This document shows positions 34,006-42,778 of a DNA stretch of 64,000 bases, piece by piece (position 1 is the stretch's first letter; each line of letters starts with the position of its first letter). The notes under the pieces are model-generated. The model did not search any database. It saw nothing but the letters and a program-made list of their open reading frames with translations, and was not told where the DNA came from. The stretch spans positions 496,001-560,000 of the forward strand of contig NZ_JANUCO010000001.1 in assembly GCF_024807225.1 (NCBI RefSeq), read 5' to 3'. The DNA comes from Chryseobacterium ginsenosidimutans (GTDB lineage: Bacteria > Bacteroidota > Bacteroidia > Flavobacteriales > Weeksellaceae). A program made the position numbers and the translations under genes.

Positions 34006-34079
34006 CTCCTCCTCTTGGGCTCGAACCAAGGACCCTCTGATTAACAGTCAGATGCTCTAACCAACTGAGCTAAGGAGGA
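34006..34079 (-). tRNA. tRNA-Asn (anticodon GTT), second copy
   Basis: 74 nt, identical in sequence to 33594-33667, including the acceptor stem, the anticodon GTT and the T arm. The duplicated unit includes the following terminator and the CTCCTCCTCTTGGGC border. Confidence 0.95.
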
Positions 34080-34160
34080 ATGTCCTTTGTTTTTAGTGGT
34101 GCAAATATAGGACGAATATTTATACCTTACAAATATTTTTATTAAAAAATTTTAAAAATA

Positions 34161-35516
34161 TTATAGCTTGTTAGTGAAGATCTTAAAGATATCACTTCCA
34201 AAGATTACTAACATTAAGCCTAACAGGAAGATAACTCCTACCATCTGTGCATTTTCCAGTATTTTTTGAGGTACAGGTTTCCCGACAATCATCTCATATA
34301 ATGTGAAAATAACGTGTCCACCATCCAATCCCGGGATAGGAATTAAGTTCAAAAATGCCAACCAAACAGAGAACATCGCTGTGAAACTCCAGAAAGCCGG
34401 CCAGTTGATTCCGATACTTCCGTCAGCAGATTTGTCAACAGGCATGTTTTTTATGATCGCAATCGGTCCACCGACATTTTTATACCCTTGAATTTTAGAG
34501 TTAAACATAATTTTAAACTGTTTAACCTGCATTGTCAAAGCCTCGATTGATCTTTCAAAACCTCTTGGGATTGCTTCTCCGAAAGAATATTTCTTATTGG
34601 TTGTGATAGATTTTAAAATATCTTTTGTGTTAACCTGAACACCCAATTTTCCGTTTTTATCTACAGAAACTGCAGGAATATTCTGAACCGTTCCGTTTCT
34701 TTCAACATCTATAGAAACTGTTTTTCCTTTATTTTGATTCAAAAGAGCTCCTACTTCATCGTAATACGCTGCTTTTTGTCCGTTAATGGCGATCACTTTA
34801 TCTCCTTTAGCCAAACCTGAAGCCTGAGAAGCTGGTGTTGCCAAAGACTCAATTTGCATGGCAATTCTTGGAGTAAGATATAATCTTGCCTCTTTTTGTT
34901 TTAAAACTTCAGCAACTCCTTCTGTATTTACAGGGAAAGTTACTTCCTGTCCGTTTCTAAGAACCGTAACGTTGTCACCTAAAAGAATATTAATAGAAGT
35001 GTTTTCTAACCTTTCAGCTGGTTTTCCGTCAACGTTTACAATTTTATCACCGTTTTGGAAACCCATTTTCTTTCCGGCAGAAGTAACTTCTACACCGTTT
35101 GTGAATTTATTAAGATCCGTATACGTTTCGCCATTGAAAAGAGAAAGGCAGCTATAAATCAACCAAGCCAAGAAAAAGTTTACCGTAACTCCTCCCAACA
35201 TGATGATCAGCCTTTGCCAAGCCGGTTTTGCTCTGAATTCCCAAGGTTGAGCAGGTTGCTTCAATTGCTCGGTATCCATGCTTTCATCTACCATTCCGGC
35301 GATTTTTACATATCCTCCGAAAGGAAGCCAGCCAATTCCGTATTCTGTTTCGCCAATTTTTTTCTTAGCGATAGAAAACCATGGATCGAAGAAAAGATAG
35401 AATTTTTCAACTTTGGTCTTAAAGTATTTTGCTGGTAAGAAATGCCCAAGTTCATGAAGGATTACCAAGATAGAAATGCTCAATATAAATTGAAACAGTT
35501 TGATTGCTATTTCCAT
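34161..35516 (-). CDS. rseP: RseP, site-2 zinc metalloprotease
   Basis: 451 residues. The catalytic H21-E22-x2-H25 (LHELGHFLPAKYF) lies in the first membrane helix and the second motif NLIPIPGLDGGH near the C-terminus. Two PDZ-like domains lie between, around FQNGDKIVNVDGKP and LAKGDKVIAINGQK. It performs intramembrane cleavage of anti-sigma factors and cleared signal peptides. The family size and four-helix layout are normal. It has its own -7 box and is separated from the upstream barrel gene by a terminator. Confidence 0.95.
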   Translation of the reverse strand: MEIAIKLFQFILSISILVILHELGHFLPAKYFKTKVEKFYLFFDPWFSIAKKKIGETEYGIGWLPFGGYVKIAGMVDESMDTEQLKQPAQPWEFRAKPAWQRLIIMLGGVTVNFFLAWLIYSCLSLFNGETYTDLNKFTNGVEVTSAGKKMGFQNGDKIVNVDGKPAERLENTSINILLGDNVTVLRNGQEVTFPVNTEGVAEVLKQKEARLYLTPRIAMQIESLATPASQASGLAKGDKVIAINGQKAAYYDEVGALLNQNKGKTVSIDVERNGTVQNIPAVSVDKNGKLGVQVNTKDILKSITTNKKYSFGEAIPRGFERSIEALTMQVKQFKIMFNSKIQGYKNVGGPIAIIKNMPVDKSADGSIGINWPAFWSFTAMFSVWLAFLNLIPIPGLDGGHVIFTLYEMIVGKPVPQKILENAQMVGVIFLLGLMLVIFGSDIFKIFTNKL

Positions 35517-35539
35517 TAATGCTTTTTATGTTTAATTTG

Positions 35540-35547
35540 CAAAGGTA
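35540..35547 (-). promoter_or_regulatory. -7 box of rseP
   Basis: On the minus strand this reads TACCTTTG (TAnnTTTG), about 24 bases upstream of the ATG at 35516. Confidence 0.6.
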
Positions 35548-35574
35548 AGAATTATCAAAACTATGCCAAATAAA

Positions 35575-35599
35575 AAAGCTCCCCGAAACGAGAAGCTTT
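35575..35599 (-). terminator. Terminator of the outer-membrane barrel gene
   Basis: AAAGCT / AGCTTT outer stem extended with CTC / GAG and a short asymmetric bulge, 22 bases past the barrel gene's stop, with a run of A (T on the minus strand) beyond. Confidence 0.5.
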
Positions 35600-35620
35600 G
35601 TCATATAATAGAATGATTTC

Positions 35621-36061
35621 TTATAAATTGATGGAAACTCCCAGACTGCCATTGTTGCCGACTTCTGCGAATACCCCGATTCTGTCAGTAAAAAAGTATC
35701 TTGCACCGATGTGAGCACCGATTCCGAAATCTTTTCCTAAAACGCCGACATCAACTCCCGGATAAATATCCAGTTTTTCAGGTAATTGTAACGTTTCTTT
35801 CAGATGGAAATTCACTCTTCCGAAGACAAAAACCCTGTTGTCATCGTTATTATCTTTATAATCGCTAAAATATCCGTTGATACCTGCTCCCACAGAGATT
35901 AATTTGTTTAAACCATAATCATAAGTTCCTGTAATTCCCGTTCCATATCCCCAAGCGCTCAATCCGGCATTGATTTTCTGATCTCCTTTTCCTGTCCAAG
36001 CTTGTGCATTTGCTGTAGCTCCTGCGAAGATCAGCATGAACATAAAAACCAATTTCTTCAT
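35621..36061 (-). CDS. Small outer-membrane beta-barrel protein
   Basis: 146 residues from the ATG at 36061, chosen because it opens a clean signal peptide (MKKLVFMFMLIFAGATANAQ). The mature part alternates Gly and aromatic residues (GLSAWGYGTGITGTYDYG, GAGINGYFSDY, GIGAHIGARYFF) and ends in NGSLGVSINL, consistent with an eight-stranded barrel. It resembles the DUF6646 porin-like group of Flavobacteriia. The function is unknown. It is divergent from the nitrilase-family gene. Confidence 0.7.
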   Translation of the reverse strand: MKKLVFMFMLIFAGATANAQAWTGKGDQKINAGLSAWGYGTGITGTYDYGLNKLISVGAGINGYFSDYKDNNDDNRVFVFGRVNFHLKETLQLPEKLDIYPGVDVGVLGKDFGIGAHIGARYFFTDRIGVFAEVGNNGSLGVSINL

Positions 36062-36164
36062 AATTTTTACTCTTTTACTATTATTACTAAAAAATATCCG
36101 CAACAAAAATAGAACCGAAATCATTGGAAAATCGTATTTTTAATGAAGTTTTTTAACAAAGTTT

Positions 36165-36917
36165 ATGAAGATCACAGGACTGAATTTAGATATCATCTGG
36201 AAAAATAAAGCAGAAAATTTTCAATTAATAGAAAAGGAATTACAAAATCAGGAAGCTGATCTTTTTCTTTTGCCGGAAATGTTTCCAACAGGTTTTTGCA
36301 TGGATGCTTCCGAAGTTTCAGATAGGAATTGGGAATCTTTGGAGTTTTTAAAAAAGATTTCAAAAGAAAAAAATGCTGCATTTTGCGGAAGTACTCCGGT
36401 TGAAGATGGTGGTAATTTTTACAACAGAATGTATTTCGTTCAGCCCGATTCTCAGGTTGATTTTTATGATAAAAGACATTTGTTTTCTTTTTCCGGAGAA
36501 GATAAAGTCTACACGCCCGGAAAAGAAAGGGTAATTGTGAATTACAAAGGTTTCAGAATTTTACTGCAGGTTTGTTATGATCTTCGTTTCCCTGTTTTTG
36601 CAAGAAATAATGATGATTATGATGCCATTTTGTATGTTGCGAATTGGCCCGAAAAAAGAGTGGGAGCTTGGGAACATTTGCTGAAAGCCAGAGCGATTGA
36701 AAATTTATCTTTTGTTTTTGGTTTAAACAGAATCGGAACGGATGGAAATAATCTTTTTTATCAGGAAAGCTCGCATTGCTTTTTCGCGGACGGAAAAGAA
36801 ATTTCTCAAAAAAATAGAAATATCGTTTCTGCAGAATGGAATTTGGATGAATTAAATGATTTCAGAAATCATTTTCAGTTTTTGAATGATCGTGATGCTT
36901 TTTCGATTGAATTGTGA
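36165..36917 (+). CDS. Nitrilase-superfamily amidohydrolase (omega-amidase-like)
   Basis: 250 residues. The Glu-Lys-Cys triad is visible: E38 (LLPEMFPTGF), K103 (YDKRHLFSFSGE) and C137 (LLQVCYDLRFP). The motif set and size match the YafV/omega-amidase branch, which hydrolyses 2-oxoglutaramate and 2-oxosuccinamate from methionine salvage and glutamine transamination. It is a single gene, followed by an intergenic repeat region. Confidence 0.85.
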   Translation: MKITGLNLDIIWKNKAENFQLIEKELQNQEADLFLLPEMFPTGFCMDASEVSDRNWESLEFLKKISKEKNAAFCGSTPVEDGGNFYNRMYFVQPDSQVDFYDKRHLFSFSGEDKVYTPGKERVIVNYKGFRILLQVCYDLRFPVFARNNDDYDAILYVANWPEKRVGAWEHLLKARAIENLSFVFGLNRIGTDGNNLFYQESSHCFFADGKEISQKNRNIVSAEWNLDELNDFRNHFQFLNDRDAFSIEL

Positions 36918-36920
36918 TTT

Positions 36921-37072
36921 TTCTCTCACAGATTTCACAGATGTTTGTGCGGCGTTTTTTTTCAATAATCCTTGTCAAGGTTTTAAAACCTTGACAAGGG
37001 TTAAGATTACAGCTTACATTTAAAATGAGATTATCCACAGTCATCTGTGAAAATCTGTGAAATACGTGGGAA
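36921..37072. repeat. Dispersed palindromic intergenic repeat, copy 2
   Basis: The left arm CTCACAGATTTCACAGAT (from 36926) and the right arm ATCTGTGAAAATCTGTGAA followed by ACGTGGGAA (37043-37072) are imperfect inverted copies, like the elements at 21706, 58796 and 59338. A separate perfect 30-bp palindrome is nested in its middle. Confidence 0.65.
36970..36999. repeat. Perfect 30-bp palindrome
   Basis: Both halves read CCTTGTCAAGGTTTT in their own 5'-3' direction, with no spacer. Each half also has its own CCTTG-TCAAGG dyad. It is in the middle of the repeat between the nitrilase gene and the thioredoxin gene and could form a cruciform or hairpin. Confidence 0.8.
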
Positions 37073-37083
37073 ATAACTAAAAA

Positions 37084-37105
37084 AAACTGTGAAAAATCAC
37101 AGTTT
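37084..37105 (-). terminator. Terminator of the thioredoxin gene
   Basis: A 9-bp stem (AAACTGTGA / TCACAGTTT) with an AAAA loop; its outer arm overlaps the thioredoxin stop codon. Poly-A on the plus strand gives the T tail on the minus strand. Confidence 0.7.
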
Positions 37106-37403
37106 AAGCATATTGTTGTAAAAGTTGCGTCAACGTATTCACGTCATGCACGCCGCTTTCTTTCCAGAGCATTTCTCCTTTCTTGAAGATCGCTAACGTC
37201 GGAACTCCACGAACGCCGTATTGAGAGGCAAGAGCAGGATATTGATCCACGTCTACTTTTATAATTCTGGCTTCTTCGCCAATTTTTTCTTTTACGGTAT
37301 TCAAAACCGAAGATTGCACTTTGCAAGGTTGACACCAGGTTGCAAAAAAGTCGATCAAGACTGGTCTTTCGGAGTCTATAATTTCCTGAAATTTTTGTGA
37401 CAT
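37104..37403 (-). CDS. Thioredoxin family protein
   Basis: 99 residues, cytoplasmic, one thioredoxin fold. The active site is C24-Q-P-C27 in TWCQPCK, with the cis-proline segment GVRGVPTLAIF near 75. The second position is Gln-Pro instead of the usual Gly-Pro. It lies 41 bp downstream of the rhodanese lipoprotein gene on the same strand, suggesting a redox or sulfur-relay role with its neighbours. Confidence 0.88.
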   Translation of the reverse strand: MSQKFQEIIDSERPVLIDFFATWCQPCKVQSSVLNTVKEKIGEEARIIKVDVDQYPALASQYGVRGVPTLAIFKKGEMLWKESGVHDVNTLTQLLQQYA

Positions 37404-37443
37404 AGCTTTAATTTTTAATTTAATTCAGAATTGAACTTCTTAT

Positions 37444-37809
37444 TTAAAGAGTAGATTCCTGAACAGCTTTTATATTTTGTATACTCGTTCCGTCATAAGC
37501 ATCAACGCCGTTTTTCTTTAAAATCTTTACGGCTTCATCAGCTTGTATTCCTTTATTGCAAAAGACAACGACCTTTTTTCCTTTTAAAGAAGTCGGATTT
37601 TTCTGAATTTCCGCTAAAGGAACATTAATAGCATTTTCAATTGATCCATTCGCAAACTGTTCCGGAGTTCTTACATCTACAAAAGTAACATTTGGATCGG
37701 TGATTGCTTTTTTAATGCTTGCATTTGAGACAGCTTCATTTTTCGCTGTTTTACAAGCAGTTAATACTAAAGCTGAGGCAAGAATTAATCCAATAAATTT
37801 ATATTTCAT
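37444..37809 (-). CDS. Rhodanese-like lipoprotein
   Basis: 121 residues from ATG 37809, chosen because it opens a signal peptide with lipobox LTAC (MKYKFIGLILASALVLTAC); a longer frame upstream overlaps the MBL gene and has no signal. The single rhodanese domain carries the active-site Cys in VVFCNKGIQADEA. It should carry a persulfide in the periplasm. The start is just 11 bp beyond the end of the MBL-rhodanese gene, so they share a transcript. Confidence 0.85.
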   Translation of the reverse strand: MKYKFIGLILASALVLTACKTAKNEAVSNASIKKAITDPNVTFVDVRTPEQFANGSIENAINVPLAEIQKNPTSLKGKKVVVFCNKGIQADEAVKILKKNGVDAYDGTSIQNIKAVQESTL

Positions 37810-37819
37810 ATCTAAAATG

Positions 37820-39229
37820 TTACAATGTTTTCGATTGACAAACAAAATCTGAAGTCGGGAATTTTTCTGTTTTCTTAATTCCGCTAAAACCACCGTCGAT
37901 CTCCGTAAAGTTTCTGATTCCGTGTGAATTAAGAATGCTTGCGGCAATCATACTTCTGTAACCTCCTGCGCAATGCAAGAAAAAATGTTCAGAATCGTCG
38001 ATCGTTTTTACCCAATCGCTGATTAGATCCAAAGGTTTATTATACGCATTATCAATATGTTCTGCAGAATATTCTGTGATTTTACGAACATCAATTACTT
38101 TTGAATTTTCTGTAAACTGTTCTGCAAAATCAGCCGCAGAAATTCTGTTTACCTCATCGGTTTCCTGTCCTCCGTTTTTCCAGGCTTCAAAACCTCCATT
38201 TAAATATCCTACCACATTATCAAAGCCAACTCTGCTTAATCTTGTGATCGCTTCTTCTTCCGTTCCTTCGTCAACGATTAATAATAACGGATGCTTTACA
38301 TCAACAATTAAGGTTCCGACCCAAGGAGCGAAATCGCCTTTTAAACCGATGTTTACTGAGTTCGGAACAAATCCTTTGTAGAATTCTCCCGGACTTCTTG
38401 TATCTAAAATTAAAGCTCCGGTTTCTTCCGCATACGCTTCAAAATCTTCAACTGCAATTGGAGATAATCCTTTATCCATTACAATATCAAGACTTTCGTA
38501 ACCTCCTTTATTCATGGCTACATTCATCCCAAAATATTTTGGCGGCGCTGTCAATCCGTCCAGAACTTCTTTAATAAAAGATTCTTTATCCGGCTGATTC
38601 AGAGCGTAATTCGTTTTCTTTTGATTTCCTAAAATATCAACCGTTTCTTTCTGCATATTCTTTCCGCAAGCAGAACCTGCACCATGAGCCGGGTAAACCG
38701 TAATGCTGTCGTCTAAAGGCAATATTTTCGAGTGTAAACTCTCATACAAAATTCCTGCAAGATCTTCCTGAGTAAGACTTCCTGCTTTTTGAGCAAGATC
38801 CGGTCTCCCCACATCTCCTAAAAACAACGTGTCACCTGTGAAAATTGCCGTTTCTACCCCATTTTCGTCGATCAAAAGGTAAGTAGTACTTTCCATCGTA
38901 TGACCGGGAGTGTGAAGTGCTTTTATTTTTACGTTGCCGATTTCGAAAATCTGTTCGTCTTCCGCAATTGTTGCTTCAAATTCCGGCTGAGCAGTAGGTC
39001 CGTAAACAATCGGAGCATTTGTTTTTTTGCTTAAATCCAAGTGTCCCGAGACAAAATCTGCGTGGAAGTGTGTTTCAAAAATATATTTTAAAGTTACATT
39101 GTCTTTTTCCAAACGATCCAGATAAGGTTTTACTTCTCTTAGAGGATCGATGATTGCTGCTTCATTTTCCGACACGATGTAATACGCGCCTTGAGCGAGG
39201 CATCCTGTATATATTTGTTCGACTTTCAT
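37820..39229 (-). CDS. MBL-fold hydrolase with two rhodanese domains
   Basis: 469 residues. The N-terminal metallo-beta-lactamase domain (about 1-240) has the HFHAD motif at 54-58 and later His/Asp ligands in HTPGHTMEST and TGDTLFLGDVGRPDLA. It is close to the persulfide dioxygenase (ETHE1-like) group. Two rhodanese domains follow; only the second keeps a catalytic Cys (FLHCAGGYRSM). The first has VDEGTEEEA where the Cys would be, so it is probably a non-catalytic scaffold. It likely oxidises or relays sulfane sulfur and starts a three-gene operon with the rhodanese lipoprotein and thioredoxin. Confidence 0.85.
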   Translation of the reverse strand: MKVEQIYTGCLAQGAYYIVSENEAAIIDPLREVKPYLDRLEKDNVTLKYIFETHFHADFVSGHLDLSKKTNAPIVYGPTAQPEFEATIAEDEQIFEIGNVKIKALHTPGHTMESTTYLLIDENGVETAIFTGDTLFLGDVGRPDLAQKAGSLTQEDLAGILYESLHSKILPLDDSITVYPAHGAGSACGKNMQKETVDILGNQKKTNYALNQPDKESFIKEVLDGLTAPPKYFGMNVAMNKGGYESLDIVMDKGLSPIAVEDFEAYAEETGALILDTRSPGEFYKGFVPNSVNIGLKGDFAPWVGTLIVDVKHPLLLIVDEGTEEEAITRLSRVGFDNVVGYLNGGFEAWKNGGQETDEVNRISAADFAEQFTENSKVIDVRKITEYSAEHIDNAYNKPLDLISDWVKTIDDSEHFFLHCAGGYRSMIAASILNSHGIRNFTEIDGGFSGIKKTEKFPTSDFVCQSKTL

Positions 39230-39501
39230 TATGTGATTGTAACCGTTTTAATGTTTTAATTGAAATACAAAAATCGGCTTTATTTTTTTAAATCAAAGTA
39301 AAATAAATAACCGATAATGATAGAATAAATCTATAAAGCCTTTATTTGTTCTAATTTACTTAGCTTATATTGAATGATTCAGAATTTTAAGTGTTAAATT
39401 AACATATTTATAAAATTTAATCATTAAAATTAAATATGATTACTATTCAATACTCGAATATTTTCCAGAATATTTTATATTTATAAGTTAAAAAATAGCA
39501 A

Positions 39502-41028
39502 ATGGCAGACAAAGCAAAATTTATTGAAGAACTGAATGCAAGATACACTCCGAAAGGAGAACACATTATATTGGGAAAAGGAATGTTGGACGGAGAAGTT
39601 GTTCCGGAAATCAATGTGACGATTCCTTTAAAAACCATCAACCGACACGGACTTATTTCCGGCGCAACAGGAACGGGGAAAACGAAAACTTTGCAGGTTT
39701 TTGCAGAACAGCTTTCTCATCAGGGAATTCCTTCTTTAGTTTTAGATATTAAAGGAGACTTTTCAGGAATTGCAGAAGCTGGAACAAAAAATCCGGCGAT
39801 TGAAGAACGATATGCAAAAACGCAGCTTCCTTACAATCCGCAGCCGTTTCCTGTAGAATTGATGACGATTTCGGGAGAAAGAGGGGTTAAATTGAGAGCT
39901 ACCGTTACGGAATTCGGTCCTGTTTTATTAAGTAAAATTTTAGAATTGAATGACACTCAGCAAAGTATCATGTCAATCGTTTTTAAATATTGTGATGATA
40001 AAGGACTGCCTTTAATTGATTTGAATGACCTTAAAAAAGTTCTTCAATATGTCACTGAAAATCCACAAGGTAAGGCTGAGCTTTCTTCTAATTACGGTTC
40101 AATTGCTTCGGCTTCTTTGGGGGCGATCTTAAGATCAATCGTTGCTTTGGAACAGCAAGGAGCGTCGAGTTTCTTTGGAGAATTGAGCTTTGATGTTCAT
40201 GATTTGTTGGAGATAAGAGACGGAAAAGGAGTTGTAAATATTTTGAGAGTTGCCGATATTCAGAGTAAACCGCAATTGTTTTCAACATTTATGCTTTCTC
40301 TTTTTGCAGAAATTTATATGACTTTTCCGGAAGAGGGCGACAGCGGAAAACCGAAACTGGTTTTATTTATCGATGAAGCCCATTTAATTTTTGATGAATC
40401 TTCAAAAGCGTTGGTTTCTCAAATCGAAACAATGGTAAAACTGATCCGCTCGAAAGGAGTAGGAATTTATTTTATTACTCAGATTCCGGGTGATGTTCCT
40501 GAAGCGGTTCTTTCTCAATTAGGATTAAAAATTCAACATGCGTTGAGAGGTTTTACGGCAAAAGATAAAAAAGAAATATCGAAAGCAGTAGAAAATTATC
40601 CTACAACAGAATTTTATGATGCTTCCACTTTAATTCAGAATTTAGGAATCGGAGAAGCATTTATTACAGCTTTGGATGAAAAAGGAATTCCGACGCCGCT
40701 GGTTCACACCTATTTAATTTCTCCGGAATCAAGAATGGATGTTTTAAACGATGCAGAAATCTCTGAACTGACAGGTAAATCTGCCTTAGTTGCTAAATAT
40801 GAGAAAGTTGTAGACAATGAATCTGCTTACGAAATATTAGTGAAAAGAATGGAAGAAGCTGCAGAAACAGCCGAGCCGAATCAAAAAACTAAGCCCGTAA
40901 AAGAAGAGCCAGGAATGTTTGAACAGGTGTTGCAAAGTAAAGCGGGAAGAACTTTTACGAGTACTTTGATGCGTGAAGGAGCGAAAGCAATTCTGGGAAT
41001 GCTTGGTTTAGGTGGAAGGAGACGATAG
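39502..41028 (+). CDS. HerA-like helicase C-terminal domain protein (DUF853)
   Basis: 508 residues. Walker A GATGTGKT at 54-61, a Walker B segment LVLFIDEAHLIFDE at about 285-297, and later LIRSKGVGIYFITQIPGDVPE, the pattern of the DUF853/HerA-FtsK superfamily. It is not adjacent to NurA, so a role in the HerA-NurA pair is not supported. ATP-dependent DNA translocation is inferred. About 270 bp upstream is non-coding, and a short hydrophobic C-terminal segment (AKAILGMLGLGGRRR) ends the protein. Confidence 0.8.
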   Translation: MADKAKFIEELNARYTPKGEHIILGKGMLDGEVVPEINVTIPLKTINRHGLISGATGTGKTKTLQVFAEQLSHQGIPSLVLDIKGDFSGIAEAGTKNPAIEERYAKTQLPYNPQPFPVELMTISGERGVKLRATVTEFGPVLLSKILELNDTQQSIMSIVFKYCDDKGLPLIDLNDLKKVLQYVTENPQGKAELSSNYGSIASASLGAILRSIVALEQQGASSFFGELSFDVHDLLEIRDGKGVVNILRVADIQSKPQLFSTFMLSLFAEIYMTFPEEGDSGKPKLVLFIDEAHLIFDESSKALVSQIETMVKLIRSKGVGIYFITQIPGDVPEAVLSQLGLKIQHALRGFTAKDKKEISKAVENYPTTEFYDASTLIQNLGIGEAFITALDEKGIPTPLVHTYLISPESRMDVLNDAEISELTGKSALVAKYEKVVDNESAYEILVKRMEEAAETAEPNQKTKPVKEEPGMFEQVLQSKAGRTFTSTLMREGAKAILGMLGLGGRRR

Positions 41029-41178
41029 GATTTATATAAAAATTTATTATTTTAGCAGGATTGGCTAAATTCAAGAGAATGTATTGGCATAAGTTATGTA
41101 TCTAAGCTTATTAGATTAAGCTAATACCTTTTGAAAAAGGAATAGAATTAATATTAAAGAAATTTGTATAAAAATTTA

Positions 41179-42402
41179 ATGTATTCAATAATTGACATAG
41201 AGAGCAATGGTGCAGGTTACAGACAAGAATGCATTATAGATATTGCTATTTTCAGGTACGATGGTCAGAAGATTGTTGACCAGTTTATTTCACTGGTAAA
41301 CCCTGAAAGTGATATCACCCCTTTTGTACAGAAACTGACCAATATTGCGCCGAAAATGGTGAAAACGGCTCCGAAATTCCATGAAATTGCCAAAAGAATC
41401 GTTGAAATTACCGCCAATACAACATTGGTAGGTCACAATATCGATTTTGATTACAGAATGCTGCGCCAGTCTTTTCAAAGGTTGGGTTATGATTTTAAAA
41501 TCAATACGCTCGATACCATTCCTTTGGCGAAAAAACTGATTCCAGATGAAGTAAGTTATTCTCTTGGGAAATTGGTAAAATCTCTCGGAATTCCCTTAAC
41601 CAATCATCACAGAGCAGAAGGTGATGCTCGTGCAACATTGGAATTGTTCAAGCTTTTGGTGTCAAAAGATACCGAAAATGAGATTGTTCAAAATCAATAT
41701 GACGAATCTAATGCGAAAACGTATATCAATAAGATTAAAATATTAACGCAGGATCTTCCGAACGAAAAAGGGTTTGTTTATTTTCAGGATGAGGCGGGGA
41801 AAATTATTTTTTCGGATCATGTTCAGGATATTAATAAGTTTTCAAAGAAAATTTTTAATTCTAAATCTGCAAAATGGGAAGCCATTCAGAGAGGTGTTGA
41901 ACAAATTAATTATGAACTTACAGGAACAGAGGTTATTGCTAAATTGATTTTAAATTCTAAAGGAATCAGGAAAAGAGATACCCTTGCTTTCGGGCTTTAT
42001 CACAGAAGCAACAAATATATCGTTGAAAAAAATAAATTAAATAAAGCTGATAAACCAATCCTTAAATTCAGATCTTTCACGCAAGGATCAAAAGCCGTAC
42101 AGTTTATCGGAAGGCTTGAAAAATACAATGATATTGAAGTTTTCAAAAATGAAATCGATTTCAAAAAGCGAAACGAACTTTGGCTTGGACAAGGAAGGAA
42201 ATTAGGCGAAAAACTATTCCTGATTGTAGAAAACGGAAAAGTGCTTTCTTACGGTTTTTACGATCTTTTCACGCAGATTCAGACATTGAGCAAGCTTTCA
42301 AAATTAAAGATAGATCTCCAATATCAATCGACAGATCTTAATAATGAGCTGCAATTGGCTTTGCTTCGCGGTGATTTTGAAACATTGCCGCTGCCGAAAT
42401 AA
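41179..42402 (+). CDS. DEDD exonuclease with degenerate GIY-YIG-like domain
   Basis: 407 residues from the ATG 5 codons inside a longer TTG-initiated frame. The N-terminal RNase T/DnaQ-like exonuclease (1-170) has D6/E8 (IDIESNG), the HNIDFDYR motif and HRAEGDA. From about 190 it has a segment KGFVYFQDEAGKIIFSDHVQDINKFSKKIF, which resembles the UvrC-like GIY-YIG fold but lacks a clean GIY...YIG. The combination occurs in other bacteria as a stand-alone nuclease of unknown role. A DUF5808 gene follows after 23 bp. Confidence 0.75.
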   Translation: MYSIIDIESNGAGYRQECIIDIAIFRYDGQKIVDQFISLVNPESDITPFVQKLTNIAPKMVKTAPKFHEIAKRIVEITANTTLVGHNIDFDYRMLRQSFQRLGYDFKINTLDTIPLAKKLIPDEVSYSLGKLVKSLGIPLTNHHRAEGDARATLELFKLLVSKDTENEIVQNQYDESNAKTYINKIKILTQDLPNEKGFVYFQDEAGKIIFSDHVQDINKFSKKIFNSKSAKWEAIQRGVEQINYELTGTEVIAKLILNSKGIRKRDTLAFGLYHRSNKYIVEKNKLNKADKPILKFRSFTQGSKAVQFIGRLEKYNDIEVFKNEIDFKKRNELWLGQGRKLGEKLFLIVENGKVLSYGFYDLFTQIQTLSKLSKLKIDLQYQSTDLNNELQLALLRGDFETLPLPK

Positions 42403-42425
42403 TTCGATGTAATAAATTCGCAGTT

Positions 42426-42617
42426 ATGGATAATTTTAATAAAAAATCTTCTCCTTGGAAATTAGGTGTTTTCTATTTCAATAAAGAAGATAAAAGATTA
42501 TTTCCACCAAAAAGAATAGGATTGGGTTGGACGATTAACTTCGCAAATCCGCTTTCTGTTATTGCGTTTTTGCTACTTTTAGTTATAATTGTTTCAATCG
42601 GGAAACTCTTTAAATAA
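42426..42617 (+). CDS. DUF5808 small membrane protein
   Basis: 63 residues. The opening WKLGVFYFNKEDKRLFPPKRIGLGWTINF is the DUF5808 signature (W..G.FYFN..D.R...PKR.G.GW..N). It is followed by one C-terminal membrane helix (about 42-60). The function is unknown. It follows the exonuclease gene by 23 bp and may be co-transcribed. Confidence 0.8.
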   Translation: MDNFNKKSSPWKLGVFYFNKEDKRLFPPKRIGLGWTINFANPLSVIAFLLLLVIIVSIGKLFK

Positions 42618-42728
42618 CGGAGGTAAAAAACTTCTTAAATTTCCTAAAAAAGTTTTTTATTCTGTAAAATCGAAATTATAAGAATAATGTTCTATGTGAT
42701 TGATTTTAAAATATAAACAATTTCTCAC

Positions 42729-42736
42729 TACATTTG
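42729..42736 (+). promoter_or_regulatory. -7 box of lysA
   Basis: TACATTTG (TAnnTTTG), 42 bases before the lysA ATG at 42779. Confidence 0.5.
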
Positions 42737-42778
42737 TACTTTCTTAATAACAAAAAAAGAAGTTTTACTTAATTAATT

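Noticed and set aside
33594..34079. tRNA attachment site for an integrated island
   Set aside because: There is no integrase, and no partial tRNA repeat flanking foreign genes; both copies are complete and lie next to each other.
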